Part shown: positions 1 to 9,774 of the stretch, piece after piece
How positions within the stretch are numbered: the stretch's first letter is position 1
Layout of the letters: each line of letters begins with the position of its first letter
Source of the DNA: Kumtagia sp963839725
Lineage (GTDB): Bacteria > Pseudomonadota > Alphaproteobacteria > Rhizobiales > Rhizobiaceae
Length of the DNA stretch: 64,000 nt
Direction of reading: 5' to 3'
Assembly: GCA_963839725.1 (NCBI GenBank)
Contig: CAWIWT010000038.1
Span: 40,462 to 104,461 of the forward strand
The notes under the pieces: generated by a model
Told to the model about the DNA's origin: nothing
Seen by the model: the letters and a program-made list of their open reading frames with translations, nothing else
Database searches by the model: none
Position numbers and translations under genes: made by a program

Positions 1-169
1 AATCGCCGCTAACCGCCTCAGCGCGGCTACGGGACACCTGCGTCATCCCCTCGAAGTGAATGAACAAAGCATTATCGCGAACGGCGCGGTTCTGTCCTGT
101 TCTGTCCGCGACGGCGGGGCTCGTCTCGCCGTCGCGCCACCAGGCAACTCAGACGCTCGTCCCGCAGCC

Positions 170-766
170 TTAGGCTACCTTCGCTTCCGCACGTTTGGCC
201 TTGGTCGCTTCACCCCACCAGATCAGTTGGTCAAGCATGTCCTTGGCCGAAGGCAGGATCGCCTCCTCAATGGCCGAAATCGGCTGGTTGCCCATGGCGG
301 GATGAACCTTGTAGAACTCCGAACCGCCGATGTGCACTGCCGAACGCACGTTGACCATATGCAGTTCGGTGGCGGTAGTGCGCGCATGCTCGATTGAACG
401 GGCGGCGCCGACCACGCCATAGCCTACGAACCCGATCGGCTTCTTGTTCCACTCATTGTACGCCTGATCGAATGCGTTCTTGAGAGAAGCCGGCATCGAT
501 CGGTTGTACTCCGGCGTGACGACAATGTAGCCGTCGAATTGGCCGACCGTCTTCTGCCAGGCGATGGCTTTCGGATCCTCGCTCGGCACCCAGAGGTTGG
601 TTGATTTTTCGTTGAAGAATGGCAGGTCGACCTCCTTCAGGTCGACCAGATCAACATCAAGTTGTTCTCGTTTCTGGGCGAGTTCGAAGATCCATTGGGC
701 GGGCGTCGGCCCAAAGCGCGCATCCCGCGTGGCGCCGATGATGACCGCAATTTTCAACTTGGACAT
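170..766 (-). CDS. NADPH-dependent FMN reductase family protein
   Basis: A 198-residue flavodoxin-fold protein of the NADPH-dependent FMN reductase family. The N-terminal strand is followed by a phosphate-binding loop (GATRDARFG, residues 11-19), and the FMN-contacting segment TPEYNRSMPASLKNAFD lies at residues 84-100, the usual place in this family. Members reduce FMN, quinones, azo dyes or chromate with NAD(P)H in the cytoplasm; the real substrate cannot be read from sequence. Length is normal and the frame is intact. An HxlR-type regulator is transcribed divergently about 260 bases away. Such pairs (for example YodB with its azoreductase) often respond to quinones or thiol stress, so control by that neighbour is likely but inferred. 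Confidence 0.88.
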   Translation of the reverse strand: MSKLKIAVIIGATRDARFGPTPAQWIFELAQKREQLDVDLVDLKEVDLPFFNEKSTNLWVPSEDPKAIAWQKTVGQFDGYIVVTPEYNRSMPASLKNAFDQAYNEWNKKPIGFVGYGVVGAARSIEHARTTATELHMVNVRSAVHIGGSEFYKVHPAMGNQPISAIEEAILPSAKDMLDQLIWWGEATKAKRAEAKVA

Positions 767-1026
767 GGGACTACCTCATTTTGGAGCTGTTCATACTGAA
801 CCTGCCAGCAAGGCGTGAGAATTGGTTGCCGGCGAACGTGGTGGCTAAGTGGGAAGCCCGGATACCGGGCTCCTCTACGCGCCGCGTGTCCTTATTGATT
901 TCTCCATTGCTTGGATGTAGGAACAATTTGTGTGTCACGATACAAATGTTATCGGAAGTTCCGCAAGAACGCACATTCTTGTTCGTGACGTTCCTATTCG
1001 TGCCCATGGTTCGCAAGGAGCTTCGG

Positions 1027-1425
1027 ATGACCCAGACGTCCGTCGAAATGTCCTGCACCGATCCACACGAAGCGTGCAAGGCGCTCGCTCAGATTCTCGA
1101 CCGGATCGGCGACAAGTGGACTGTCATGGTCGTAGGGGCCCTCTCCGACGGCCCGATGCGGTTCAATCAGATCATGCGACTGATCCCCAGCGTGTCCCAT
1201 CGCATGCTGACGCTGACTCTGAGAGGCCTGGAGCGCGACGGATTGGTGACTCGCACGATCTACACGACGATCCCTCCAAGGGTCGACTACGAGCTGTCGG
1301 ACCTTGGCCGATCGCTGACAGGGCCGCTTCGCGTCTTGTCGGAATGGGCTCTATCAAATCGCATCTCAATTGAAATGGCGCGCGATAGTTTCGACCGCCA
1401 CAAAGCCAAGCAGGCTGCGTATTAG
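1027..1425 (+). CDS. HxlR-family winged-helix transcriptional regulator
   Basis: A 132-residue HxlR (MarR-like) DNA-binding protein. The core has the family pattern of a DRIGDKWT helix start, then MRFNQI, then an SHRMLTLTLRGLERDGLV recognition region, then the wing ending in VDYELSDLG. I chose the ATG at 1027 because AAGGAG at 1015-1020 sits seven bases upstream; the reading frame is open further upstream but without family similarity. A cysteine at residue 10 is at the position where YodB/HypR-type members sense electrophiles or oxidants. It is divergent from the FMN reductase gene and probably represses it. Confidence is high for the family and moderate for the target. Confidence 0.88.
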   Translation: MTQTSVEMSCTDPHEACKALAQILDRIGDKWTVMVVGALSDGPMRFNQIMRLIPSVSHRMLTLTLRGLERDGLVTRTIYTTIPPRVDYELSDLGRSLTGPLRVLSEWALSNRISIEMARDSFDRHKAKQAAY

Positions 1426-1608
1426 CTTCTTGTGACCATAGAGCAGCTGGCCGAAGGCCAAATCGCGGTGGCTGTTCGCAGGTATGGCATGGCTAAAGCC
1501 CGCGCGAAGACTGCTTTGGAAACGGCGGCAAGAGAGGGGACCATCGAGTTGTACTACATCGAACCGGCTCTGCCGGGACGGGGAGAATGTGCGGCCTTGG
1601 TCACATTG

Positions 1609-1970
1609 AGAAGGAGAAGAACATCGGCTTCATCGGGCTCGGGAACATGGGCCGCGGTATGGCGGGTAAACCTCGTCAAAGCCGGGCACAATGTGACGAC
1701 TACAATCGGACGCCGGGCAAGGACGAGGAAGTGATCCAAGGGGGAGCCAGGTCCTGCCTTCAAGGTTGCGGACGCTTGTCGCGGCGAGGCCGTCTTCACC
1801 ACGCTGGCGGATGACCACGCCGTCGAAAGTGAGGTGAATGGCGACCAGGGCATGCTCGCAACCTTGGCCAACGCGCAATCCATGTCTCGTCCAGCACAAT
1901 TAGCGTCTCGCTGTCTGAAAGGCTCACGGCCGCTCACGCCGCAGCCGGGCAGAGATTCCGGCAGCCCTAG
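1609..1970 (+). pseudogene. Remnant of a 3-hydroxyisobutyrate dehydrogenase / 6-phosphogluconate dehydrogenase family gene
   Basis: Pieces of a beta-hydroxyacid dehydrogenase occur in order but in different frames: the dinucleotide-binding motif IGFIGLGNMGRGMA (from about 1621), NLVKAGHNV, YNRTPGK, then VADACRGEAVFTTLADD near 1765, and IHVSSSTISVSLSERLTAAH near 1878, which is the family's substrate-loop region. At least two or three shifts separate them, and the C-terminal half is absent. The gene is non-functional as written. The stretch at 1432-1608 is open in one frame but shows no recognisable family. Confidence 0.75.
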
Positions 1971-2530
1971 TTTCGCGCGGACCGTTGCGAGCCTACTACC
2001 TAACCGAGGTCGGATTTTGATGGTTGGAAATGTTCCGCATCTGCCTACGGTTCCTACTACGATATGTCGTTCGAAATGCCATTATTTTGGGCCGACTGGC
2101 AAAATCAACGTCACCGTCGCAGCATTGGTCAGGGCAAGGAGACTGACATTCGACTTGTCTGCAATCGAACATTCTCCGCCCATTTTGACGACGCTACGCT
2201 GTCGTCCTTGCACGCGCAGAACAGCCAGACGCGCGGAGGGCGCGCGGAAGCGGCATCCGAGATGATGGCTCTGCCAGCGCCCGACCAATCCCCAAACGGG
2301 CGGTAGAAGCGCACCATGGTCGGCAGGCAGTCCTCGATCTTCCATCGGCGAACTGTCGAAGCGTTGCCTGTAGTTTCTAACTGCATACTGCACTAACGAA
2401 ATCCTTGGTCGCGAACTAGACCCAATCCGGCTGATTAAGCGGGCGAGGGCCTAGGTTAATCCTAACCAGCGAACGAGCGAGCGATCTCCGAGGAAGCCTT
2501 AGCTCGTTCGCCCACCCGTGCTCTGGCCGG
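1971..2530. other. Intergenic stretch with no supported gene
   Basis: After the dehydrogenase remnant I see only short, mutually overlapping open frames on both strands, none with a family signature or a good ribosome binding site. The stretch is probably further decayed coding DNA; a frame reading RGRILMVGNV near 2010 looks protein-like but could not be assigned. Confidence 0.5.
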
Positions 2531-3064
2531 TCATGTGACAGCTCTCAAATCGGCAATTACCTTCGTGGCCAATTTTTCTGATACGCGCCACAACTCCAGT
2601 TCACCCTCAATTAGATCGGCAATCTTCTCTCCATTTAGATTGTTATAAAGCCCCTCGTGAACTCCCCTGATCGTGGTCAAGATGGCCTCGACTTGACCGA
2701 CAAAGGTCACCAGGTCGACGCAAGCAGGGCCAAGAAGGCCGATATTGCCCAAATTCGCGTGGTAGATCGGGAGGATTTCCATCTTCCCGTCCTGCTCACT
2801 TAACCACTCCCGAACGGCGCTTTCGTTCCCCGCCCTCGCGGAGTCGGCCGCCGCTTGACACCGCCCGGGGAGGTCCCGTCTAGCGACGATCCGCTGGAAG
2901 ACCTCGATTTCGGCAGCCAGCGCGTGAGCCAAAGACCTTCGTCGCTCAGAAAGATCTGCCTCTCGAGTCCGGATTTGCGCAAAGTAGCTGACGCCGCTGC
3001 CTACCAATGTTCCGAGCAGGCCCGCGCCAATCGGGATTAGGACCGTCCATTCAAAATCGGCCAA
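2531..3064 (-). CDS. Hypothetical membrane-anchored protein
   Basis: A 177-residue protein that I do not recognise. Residues 8-28 form one glycine-rich hydrophobic segment, followed by a charged stretch (RTREADLSERRRS) and a helical, mostly soluble domain. The design fits a single N-terminal membrane anchor with a cytoplasmic helical domain. Similar small proteins with one anchor and a helical tail are often annotated simply as hypothetical. The frame is intact, and the gene sits between decayed genes on both sides, so it could be accessory cargo. No function is proposed. Confidence 0.6.
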   Translation of the reverse strand: MADFEWTVLIPIGAGLLGTLVGSGVSYFAQIRTREADLSERRRSLAHALAAEIEVFQRIVARRDLPGRCQAAADSARAGNESAVREWLSEQDGKMEILPIYHANLGNIGLLGPACVDLVTFVGQVEAILTTIRGVHEGLYNNLNGEKIADLIEGELELWRVSEKLATKVIADLRAVT

Positions 3065-3189
3065 GCTTACTATCTCCAGTCGGTAGAGACAGTCAGCTCA
3101 TATCACATCGACGGGCTTGCGCGCTCCTCGACGCTGGCTCTTGTCAACAATCCACTATATCAAGCAGGCGCTGACTTACCATCTTCGAA

Positions 3190-3964
3190 TTACATCGCGC
3201 GCGCGCTTGCGCATTGCGACGGCGATGCGACCGTGTTGGGGATCTGAGGCAACGCTTTGATTAAGCATATGCGGGAGTACGATCGCGGTTTCGAGCTGGT
3301 CCGACGGGCGGTCGTCATCGAGCAGGAAGCGCCACTTGCAGCCTTTAGGGCTGAAATCCGAACCAAACCTTCAATTGCTGACGATTGATCCAGCGTTGCG
3401 TCCGCCATTCTAGCGCAGTACTGCAAGGCACAGCATGAGTTCGGAAGTACCATGCAAACCTGAAATGAATGCCTTCCGTACTCGATTCGCGTCTTATATA
3501 ATGACTTTCTGTGCCGAATGGAAGAGAAGGAACCGCTGGGAGAGAGTTCGCGCCCTCTCGTCAGCGGCGAGGGACGGATCGATGAAACGCGAACCGTTTG
3601 GCGGGTCGCCTGATTGAGCGTGGATTTTACAGATACAGCAGCAATCGTTCCTTCTACCGGTGAAAAAGGACTTCCCTTGATTGTCCCGGTTGTAGAAGTT
3701 GAATCTTGGTGCAGTGCTATTTGAGACGATGATGTCGAGTTGACCAAACTCAGAACCGTCTTCTCCGAAGAGAAATCCTCCGAAAAAGACATTACATACT
3801 GACGGTGAATGTTGGCGCAGAAACTCAGCATATATCTTTTCCCGAGAGGAGCCGACGTCTGCGCCGTTTGGGAATACCATGGCGGCTTGAGCTTCTCCAT
3901 TGAGAACTGCGGCTACGTCCAGGTAGTACTGGCGTAGCCGCTGAAAGAAATGAGGCGCCACCAA
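3190..3964 (-). pseudogene. Broken DUF6602-like gene plus an unassigned fragment
   Basis: From 3964 downwards the minus strand encodes a segment resembling DUF6602 proteins (REKIYAEFLRQHSP, then a GQLDIIVSN motif reminiscent of nuclease-like folds, then RFNFYNRDNQGKSF). Near 3658 the similarity moves to another frame (PVEGTIAAVSVKSTLN, a strand typical of the same domain) and is then lost, so the domain's second half is missing. A third frame around 3190-3345 gives a protein-like tail (KWRFLLDDDRPSDQLETA and on) that I cannot assign. The stretch is best read as a degraded accessory gene. The DUF6602 assignment is from memory of the family pattern and should be checked. Confidence 0.5.
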
Positions 3965-3979
3965 AGTAGTGCATTTGCC

Positions 3980-6900
3980 TCAGCTACACCCACTCGTCGC
4001 CCCGCACGTATCGCATTTTTCACATGTACCATTCCGCACCATCGTAAAGTTCTGGCACTCGGAGCACATGTTGCCGGTGTAGCCCTGCATCATCGCCTGC
4101 TGGCGGCGTTCGGCGGCGAGCGCCTTGGCGGCCGAGGCGTCGGCCTGCGCCTTGTCGGAGAACAGCGCCGTGGTCGGCGAGGGCTGGTCGAACAGGTCCG
4201 GCGCGTCCTCCTCGGCAATTTCCTCCGCCAGTTCGTTCGCCCGTTCCTCATAGTCGCGCTTGAAGGCGGTGGCCTCCTCGCGCAGTTCCGAGGAGAGCGG
4301 CTTCAGCGCCGTCACCGTGCCGCCGGAGATCGACCGCAGGTTGGAGCCCGGCGTGGCGACCGGTGCCGCGCGCGTTGGGGTTGGCGAGGTGGTGGAGCCG
4401 CCGGCAAAACCCTTCGGCTCGGCGGTCTTGCCGACCAGCGATGGCTTGTATCCGCGCGTCCAACCGGTGGAGACGAGGTTGGTCTTGCCTTCCTCGATGC
4501 CACGGCCAAGCGAGGTGTTGGAAAAATCGCTGGTGTCGACATGCGCAAGATCGTGGCGTGCCAGGTAGGAGACGGCCAGTTCGCGGAACACATAGTCGAG
4601 GATCGACGTGGCGTTCTTGATCGCGTCGTTGCCGATGACCACGCCCGCCGGCTCGAACTTGGTGAAGGTGAAGGCCTCCACATATTCCTCCAACGGCACG
4701 CCATATTGCAGGCCGAGCGAGATCGCGATGGCGAAGTTGTTCATCATCGCGCGGAAGGCGGCGCCTTCCTTGTGCATGTCGATGAAGATCTCGCCGAGGC
4801 GGCCATCGCCGAACTCGCCGGTGCGCAGGTAGACCTTGTGGCCGCCGACGACCGCCTTCTGGGTATAGCCCTGGCGGCGGTTCGGCAGTTTCTCGCGGTC
4901 GCGGTAGAGACGCTCCACCACGCGCTCGACGATCTTTTCGGTGATCTGCACGGCCTTGGCGGCTGCAGGTGCGGCCACCAGCGCCTCGAGCGCGTCATCC
5001 TCATCCTCGTCATCGTCGGCAATCAGCGAGGCGTTGAGCGGCTGCGACAGTTTCGAGCCGTCGCGGTAGAGCGCGTTGGCCTTCAGCGCCAGCTTCCACG
5101 AAAGCATGTAGGCGCTCTTGCAGTCCTCGACGGTCGCTTCGTTCGGCATGTTGATGGTTTTCGAGATCGCGCCCGAAATGAACGGCTGCGCGGCCGCCAT
5201 CATGCGGATGTGGCTTTCGACCGAAAGATAGCGCTTGCCGATCTTGCCGCACGGATTGGCGCAGTCGAACACCGGCAGGTGCTCGGCTCTGAGGAAGGGC
5301 GCGCCTTCCAGCGTCATCGCGCCGCAGACATGGATGTTGGCCGCCTCGATCTCCTTCCTGGTGAAGCCGAGTGACGGCAGCATTTCGAAGGAGAAGTCGT
5401 TGAGCTGCTCATCCGTGAAGCCGAACGTCTCCTTCACCCAGTCGGCGCCCAGCGTCCACTGATTGAAGGCGAACTTGATATCGAAGGCCGACTTCAGCGC
5501 GGTGTTGAGCGCTTCGATCTTCTCGTCGGTGAAGCCCTTGGCGCGCAGCGTCGACGGATTGATGCCCGGCGCCTGGTTGAGGTTGCCGTGGCCGACGGCA
5601 TAGGCGTCGATCTCGGCGATCTGGCTTTCCGAATAGCCGAGCGTGCGCAGCGCTTCCGGCACGGCGGCGTTGATGATCTTGAAATAGCCGCCGCCGGCGA
5701 GCTTTTTGAACTTCACCATGCGCGAAGTCGGGCTCGATGCCGGTGGTGTCGCAATCCATGACCAGACCGATCGTGCCGGTCGGGGCGATCACGGTCGCCT
5801 GGGCGTTGCGGTAGCCATGTTCCTCGCCGAGCTCGATGGCGCGGTCCCAGGCGGCGCGGGCGTGTTGGCCAAGCTCCGGCTGGGTCAGGTCGGCATCGAC
5901 CAGCGGCACCGGATTGACCGCGAGCTTCTCGTAACCGTCGCGGTCGCCATAGGCGGCGCGGCGATGGTTGCGCATGACGCGCAGCATGTGGACGGCGTTG
6001 CGGTCGTAGTCCGGGAAGGCGCCGAGCTCTCCGGCCATTTCGGCCGAGGTCGCATAGGCGACGCCGGTCATGATCGCAGTCAGCGCGGCGCAGATGGCGC
6101 GGCCAGCAGCCGAATCATAGGGAATGCCGGAGGTCATCAGCAGGCCGCCGATATTGGCGTAGCCGAGACCGAGCGTGCGGTATTCGTAGGAAAGCTTGGC
6201 GATCTCCTTCGACGGGAACTGCGCCATCATCACCGAGATTTCGAGCACGACGGTCCACAGCCGCACGGTGTGCTCGTAGGCCGCGATGTCGATCGTGCCG
6301 TCACCATTGCGGTAGGGCAGGAGGTTGATGGAGGCGAGGTTGCAGGCCGTGTCGTCGAGGAACATGTATTCCGAGCACGGGTTCGACGCACGGATGGCGC
6401 CGGCTGACACGCAGGTGTGCCAGTCGTTCATCGTGGTGTTGAAGTGCAGGCCCGGATCGGCGGAAGCCCAGGCGGCATAGCCGATCTTTTCCCACAGGTC
6501 GCGGGCCCGAAGCGTCTTGTGAACCTTGCCGTCGATGCGGCGGATCAGGTTCCACGGACCGTCGACCTCGACGGCGCGCAGAAAATCGTCCTTCAGCGAG
6601 ACCGAATTGTTGGAGTTCTGGCCAGAAACCGTGAGGTAGGCGTCGGAATCCCAGTCGGTGTCGTAGGTTTTGAAATCCAGCGACGTATTGCCCTGCCTGG
6701 CGAACTGGATGACGCGCTTGATGTAGTTTTCCGGCACCGCGTTCTTCTTGGCGGCCTTGATCTCGCGCTTCAGCGCCGTGTTGATCGACGGATCGAAGCA
6801 GTCGTCGTCATGGCCTTCGCAGTTGATGCAGGCCTTCATGATGGCGGTGAGGTGCTTCTTGACGATCTTGGAGCCGGTAACCAGCGATGCGACCTTCTGC

Positions 6901-7802
6901 TCCTCGTTCACCTTCCAGTCGATATAGGCCTCGATGTCGGGGTGATCGGCATCGACCACCACCATCTTGGCGGCGCGGCGGGTGGTGCCGCCCGACTTGA
7001 TGGCGCCGGCGGCGCGGTCGCCGATCTTCAGGAAGCTCATCAGGCCCGACGACTTGCCGCCGCCCGAAAGCTTTTCGCCTTCGCCGCGCAGCAAGGAGAA
7101 GTTGGACCCGGTGCCGGAACCATATTTGAACAGGCGCGCCTCGCGAACCCAAAGGTCCATGATGCCGCCTTCATTGACCAGATCGTCGGCGACGCCCTGA
7201 ATGAAACATGCATGCGGCTGCGGATGCTCGTAGGCCGACTTCGACTTGGTCAGCTTGCCGGTGAAGGGATCGACGTAGAAATGGCCCTGGCCGGGGCCGT
7301 CGATGCCATAGGCCCAGTGCAGGCCGGTATTGAACCATTGCGGCGAGTTCGGCGCGACACGCTGGGTGGCAAGCATGTATGCAAGTTCGTCGCGGAAGCT
7401 CAGCGCGTCTTCCTCGGAAGCGAAATAGCTGCCCTTCCAGCCCCAATAGGTCCAGGTGCCGGCAAGCCGGTCGAATACCTGGCGCGCATCGGTCTCGGAG
7501 CCGAAACGCTCGGTCTCGGGCAGGGCCGCAAGCGCCGCCTCGTCAGCCACGGAGCGCCACAGGAAAGAGGGGACGGAGGTCTCTTCCACCTTCTTCAGCC
7601 GCGCCGGCACGCCCGCCTTGCGGAAATATTTCTGCGCCAGAATGTCGGCAGCGACCTGGCTGAACTTCGCCGGCACGTCGATGTCGGCAAGGCGGAAGAC
7701 AATCGAGCCGTCCGGATTCTTGATTTCGCTGATCGCCTTGCGGAATGCGATCTCCGCATAAGGCGACTGGCCGGACTTGGTAAAACGCCGTTCAATGCGC
7801 AT
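3980..7802 (-). CDS. nrdJ: Adenosylcobalamin-dependent (class II) ribonucleotide reductase, split by a one-base insertion
   Basis: Class II ribonucleotide reductase, reducing ribonucleotides to deoxyribonucleotides with adenosylcobalamin as radical source, independent of oxygen. The start at 7802 opens with MRIERRFTK. The catalytic barrel includes NPCSE with the active-site cysteine and the DDTACNLASINL stretch; ATVIAPTGTIG follows, and the protein ends in a cysteine-rich tail (CSECQNF, CEKC, CGATSGCS) that passes electrons to the active site. The full length, about 1270 residues, is typical of rhizobial NrdJ. At 5719 one extra base separates the segment ending EPDFA from VKFKKLAGGGYF; removing it restores EPDFALVKFKK. 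With no second reductase in view, I treat the shift as a probable sequence error. NrdR-box-like sites lie upstream. Confidence 0.93.
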
Positions 7803-7817
7803 GAAATCGATCCTCTA

Positions 7818-7833
7818 TCTCTATATATAGCGC
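7818..7833. promoter_or_regulatory. Putative NrdR box proximal to nrdJ
   Basis: The core CTATATATAG at 7821-7830 matches the palindromic centre of the known NrdR box (consensus ACACTATATATAGTGT) at all ten positions, 12 of 16 overall. It lies about 18 bases upstream of the nrdJ start, so bound NrdR could block transcription or sit in the leader. The repressor itself is encoded at 19445 in this window. Confidence 0.6.
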
Positions 7834-8577
7834 CCAGCCGCCAGCGTTCCACTGGCCTCGTCGGCAAGACGCAATCCACCGCTTGCCGCGCCCGTCATGG
7901 TCGCGACATCCCCAATTCCAGAAACTTTCTGTTACCGTTCGAAAAACCGTTCCATGAAGCGACCGAGGCACCAAGCAAAGCGCCTTCTCAGACCTCTTTC
8001 CCTTGGCCAACGCCGGCTTCATACAAGATCGGTTGGTCACTTCATCTAGCGGTTATCGTCGCCGGTAAACACTAAATATAGGTTAACCACACCTTTTTTG
8101 CCATGGTTTTGACGCCACAAACGCCAAAAAAACACTACCCGTACGCCCACAGGTTCTCACTCGCCGGAAAGGCGTCGAAGGCCTGAAAACGCTGGGAAAT
8201 CGGAATAACAAGGCTGACGGCAGTTCCCCCAGCCGCGCCCGTAACGCGAGCACATGGACCATATGAGACGACTCGGTTTTCGCCGTCAAGGATTCGTTTA
8301 CGCTACTTTTATGACCCCCAACATCTTGTGGGCGAGGGTGTGGATATCGGGGAGAAGAAGTTCCGAATCGTGAACCGGCTGATCCGGCTGATCAGGCCGC
8401 GGAGACAACCGGGGCTGGCTTTGAACGTGACTGGGACACGATCCTTCCAAAAGGCCGACGCGTTTCGGGCGATCTGCGCGGATGCTTCTTCAACGGCTCG
8501 CCGCTGCGGGTCCGAATCAGTGGTGTTACAGCGCGACGACGTCACTCAACTTTGGGAAACATCAGGGACTACGCGCT
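7834..8577. other. Long non-coding region between nrdJ and the Nudix gene
   Basis: About 740 bases with no gene that I can support. Besides the distal NrdR-like site it holds several short open frames without family signatures, and one TGTGGATA (8338) resembling a single DnaA box. I looked for a cobalamin riboswitch ahead of nrdJ and did not see a convincing B12-box. The nrdJ promoter must lie in this region or just below it. Confidence 0.5.
8069..8084. promoter_or_regulatory. Second putative NrdR box upstream of nrdJ
   Basis: ACACTAAATATAGGTT at 8069-8084 matches the NrdR-box consensus at 13 of 16 positions. NrdR boxes usually come in pairs about three helical turns apart; here the centres are about 250 bases apart, which is unusual, so one of the two may be fortuitous or they may act through a loop. 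Confidence 0.45.
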
Positions 8578-9090
8578 TTAGGCGGCGTATTTGCGCGGAT
8601 CGGTGCAGAACGCGGCGATCAGTTTGCTAAGACCCGACTCGCGCACGGTCTGGGACGCTTCGGCGGCGCTCATCCATTTGCGCTCGCGTTCGCGCCGTTC
8701 CTTCCACTTGTCGGCGACCTTGTCGACTTCGAGCGGAAAAACAATGACTTCACACGGGTATTCTTCACCACTGCGCGAAAGCTTCGCGTAGTGGTAGCGG
8801 CCAGCTTCGCGGTTGCATACCGCGCCACTCAATCCTGCTTCCTCGTCGGCTTCACGGAGCGCTGCCTCGCAGAGCCGCTCGTCCTTCTCCGGCCAACCCT
8901 TCGGCAGGACCCAGCGGCCGCTATCCCGGCTGGTGATCAGCATGACCTCGACTCCGTTGGGGCCTCTGCGCCAAGGCAAGGCGGCAACCTGGATCCGGCA
9001 AGGCTCGGTTCCGAGAAGCTGCCTTAGCTTTTCCGCGAAGTAGCTTCGCGCGCTGTCACCGATCATCATCTGCTTTGGGGAGCCGCCCAC
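8578..9090 (-). CDS. Nudix hydrolase
   Basis: A 170-residue Nudix-fold pyrophosphohydrolase. The Nudix box (G-x5-E-x7-RE-x2-EE-x-G-L) spans residues 65-87, from GWPEKDE to READEEAGL, with all metal-binding glutamates present. The pattern in front (WVLPKGW) is that of the diphosphoinositol-polyphosphate/diadenosine-polyphosphate hydrolase-like subfamily common in rhizobia. The substrate cannot be determined from sequence. The first codon in frame is GTG at 9090; an ATG at 9069 is an alternative, and neither has a clear ribosome binding site. The frame is intact. Confidence 0.85.
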   Translation of the reverse strand: MGGSPKQMMIGDSARSYFAEKLRQLLGTEPCRIQVAALPWRRGPNGVEVMLITSRDSGRWVLPKGWPEKDERLCEAALREADEEAGLSGAVCNREAGRYHYAKLSRSGEEYPCEVIVFPLEVDKVADKWKERRERERKWMSAAEASQTVRESGLSKLIAAFCTDPRKYAA

Positions 9091-9203
9091 CTGATTCGTT
9101 TGCCGCCTTACGAAATATAGGGTTCAATCGTGCGCAATAGAAGTAAAAAAAACGGAAAGAATCATCGGGATAGCAGCATCCGGGCGGCAAAAGCCGTCAG
9201 GAT

Positions 9204-9755
9204 TCAACCTGCATGATCGTCGGCAATCGGCTTCTGGTAGGTGAAGCCCATGTCCCAGGGGAAGTAGATCCAGGTGTCCTGAGACACTTCGGTGACGAAA
9301 GTATCGACCAGCGGACGGCCTTTCGGCTTGGCGTAGACGGTGGCGAAATGCGCCTTCGGCATCATGGCGCGCACCACGCCGGCGGTTTTGCCGGTGTCGG
9401 TCAGATCGTCGATGATGAGCACGCCTTCACCATCCTTTTCGAGGAGCGCGGGTGTGATTTCCTTCAGGACCGCCAGTTCGCCTTGCGATGTGTAGTCATG
9501 GTAGGAGGCGACCGAAACCGTCTCGATGATGCGGATACCGAGTTCACGCGAGATGATCGCTGCGGGTACAAGTCCACCACGCGTGATGCAGACGATTGCA
9601 CGCCATTGAACGCCGCTGCCGGCCAGGCGCCAGGCGAGCGCGCGGGCGTCGCGGTGAAACTGATCCCACGAAACGGGAAAGGCTTTTTCGGGAAGAGACA
9701 ATAGCGGCACTCCTGCGCTGCGGAATGCCGCGCCAATAGCTGGAAATGCCGGCAT
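9204..9755 (-). CDS. gpt: Xanthine-guanine phosphoribosyltransferase
   Basis: Purine salvage enzyme joining xanthine or guanine to PRPP. The signature PRPP-binding loop VLIIDDLTDTGKT lies at residues 112-124, preceded by the TRGGLVPA loop at 58-65, and the base-specifying C-terminus contains DTWIYFPWD, as in rhizobial XGPRT. The usual protein starts near SLPEKAFPVSWDQFH, so the true start may be an internal codon around residue 20 rather than the ATG at 9755. The gene is single and intact, 19 bases from the universal stress protein gene on the same strand. Confidence 0.9.
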   Translation of the reverse strand: MPAFPAIGAAFRSAGVPLLSLPEKAFPVSWDQFHRDARALAWRLAGSGVQWRAIVCITRGGLVPAAIISRELGIRIIETVSVASYHDYTSQGELAVLKEITPALLEKDGEGVLIIDDLTDTGKTAGVVRAMMPKAHFATVYAKPKGRPLVDTFVTEVSQDTWIYFPWDMGFTYQKPIADDHAG

Positions 9756-9774
9756 ATGACAAGGATTGATAGGA

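Noticed and set aside
3950..8075. Very long open frames on the plus strand (3950-5374, 5706-6407, 6417-8075)
   Set aside because: They are antisense to nrdJ and exist because high GC content depletes stop codons; they lack family motifs while the minus strand has every NrdJ signature.
7803..8300. Cobalamin riboswitch upstream of the B12-dependent reductase
   Set aside because: No B12-box or supporting stems recognised; NrdR-like sites explain regulation better.
8330..8350. DnaA box / replication origin
   Set aside because: Only a single TGTGGATA; no cluster of boxes or origin-associated genes.
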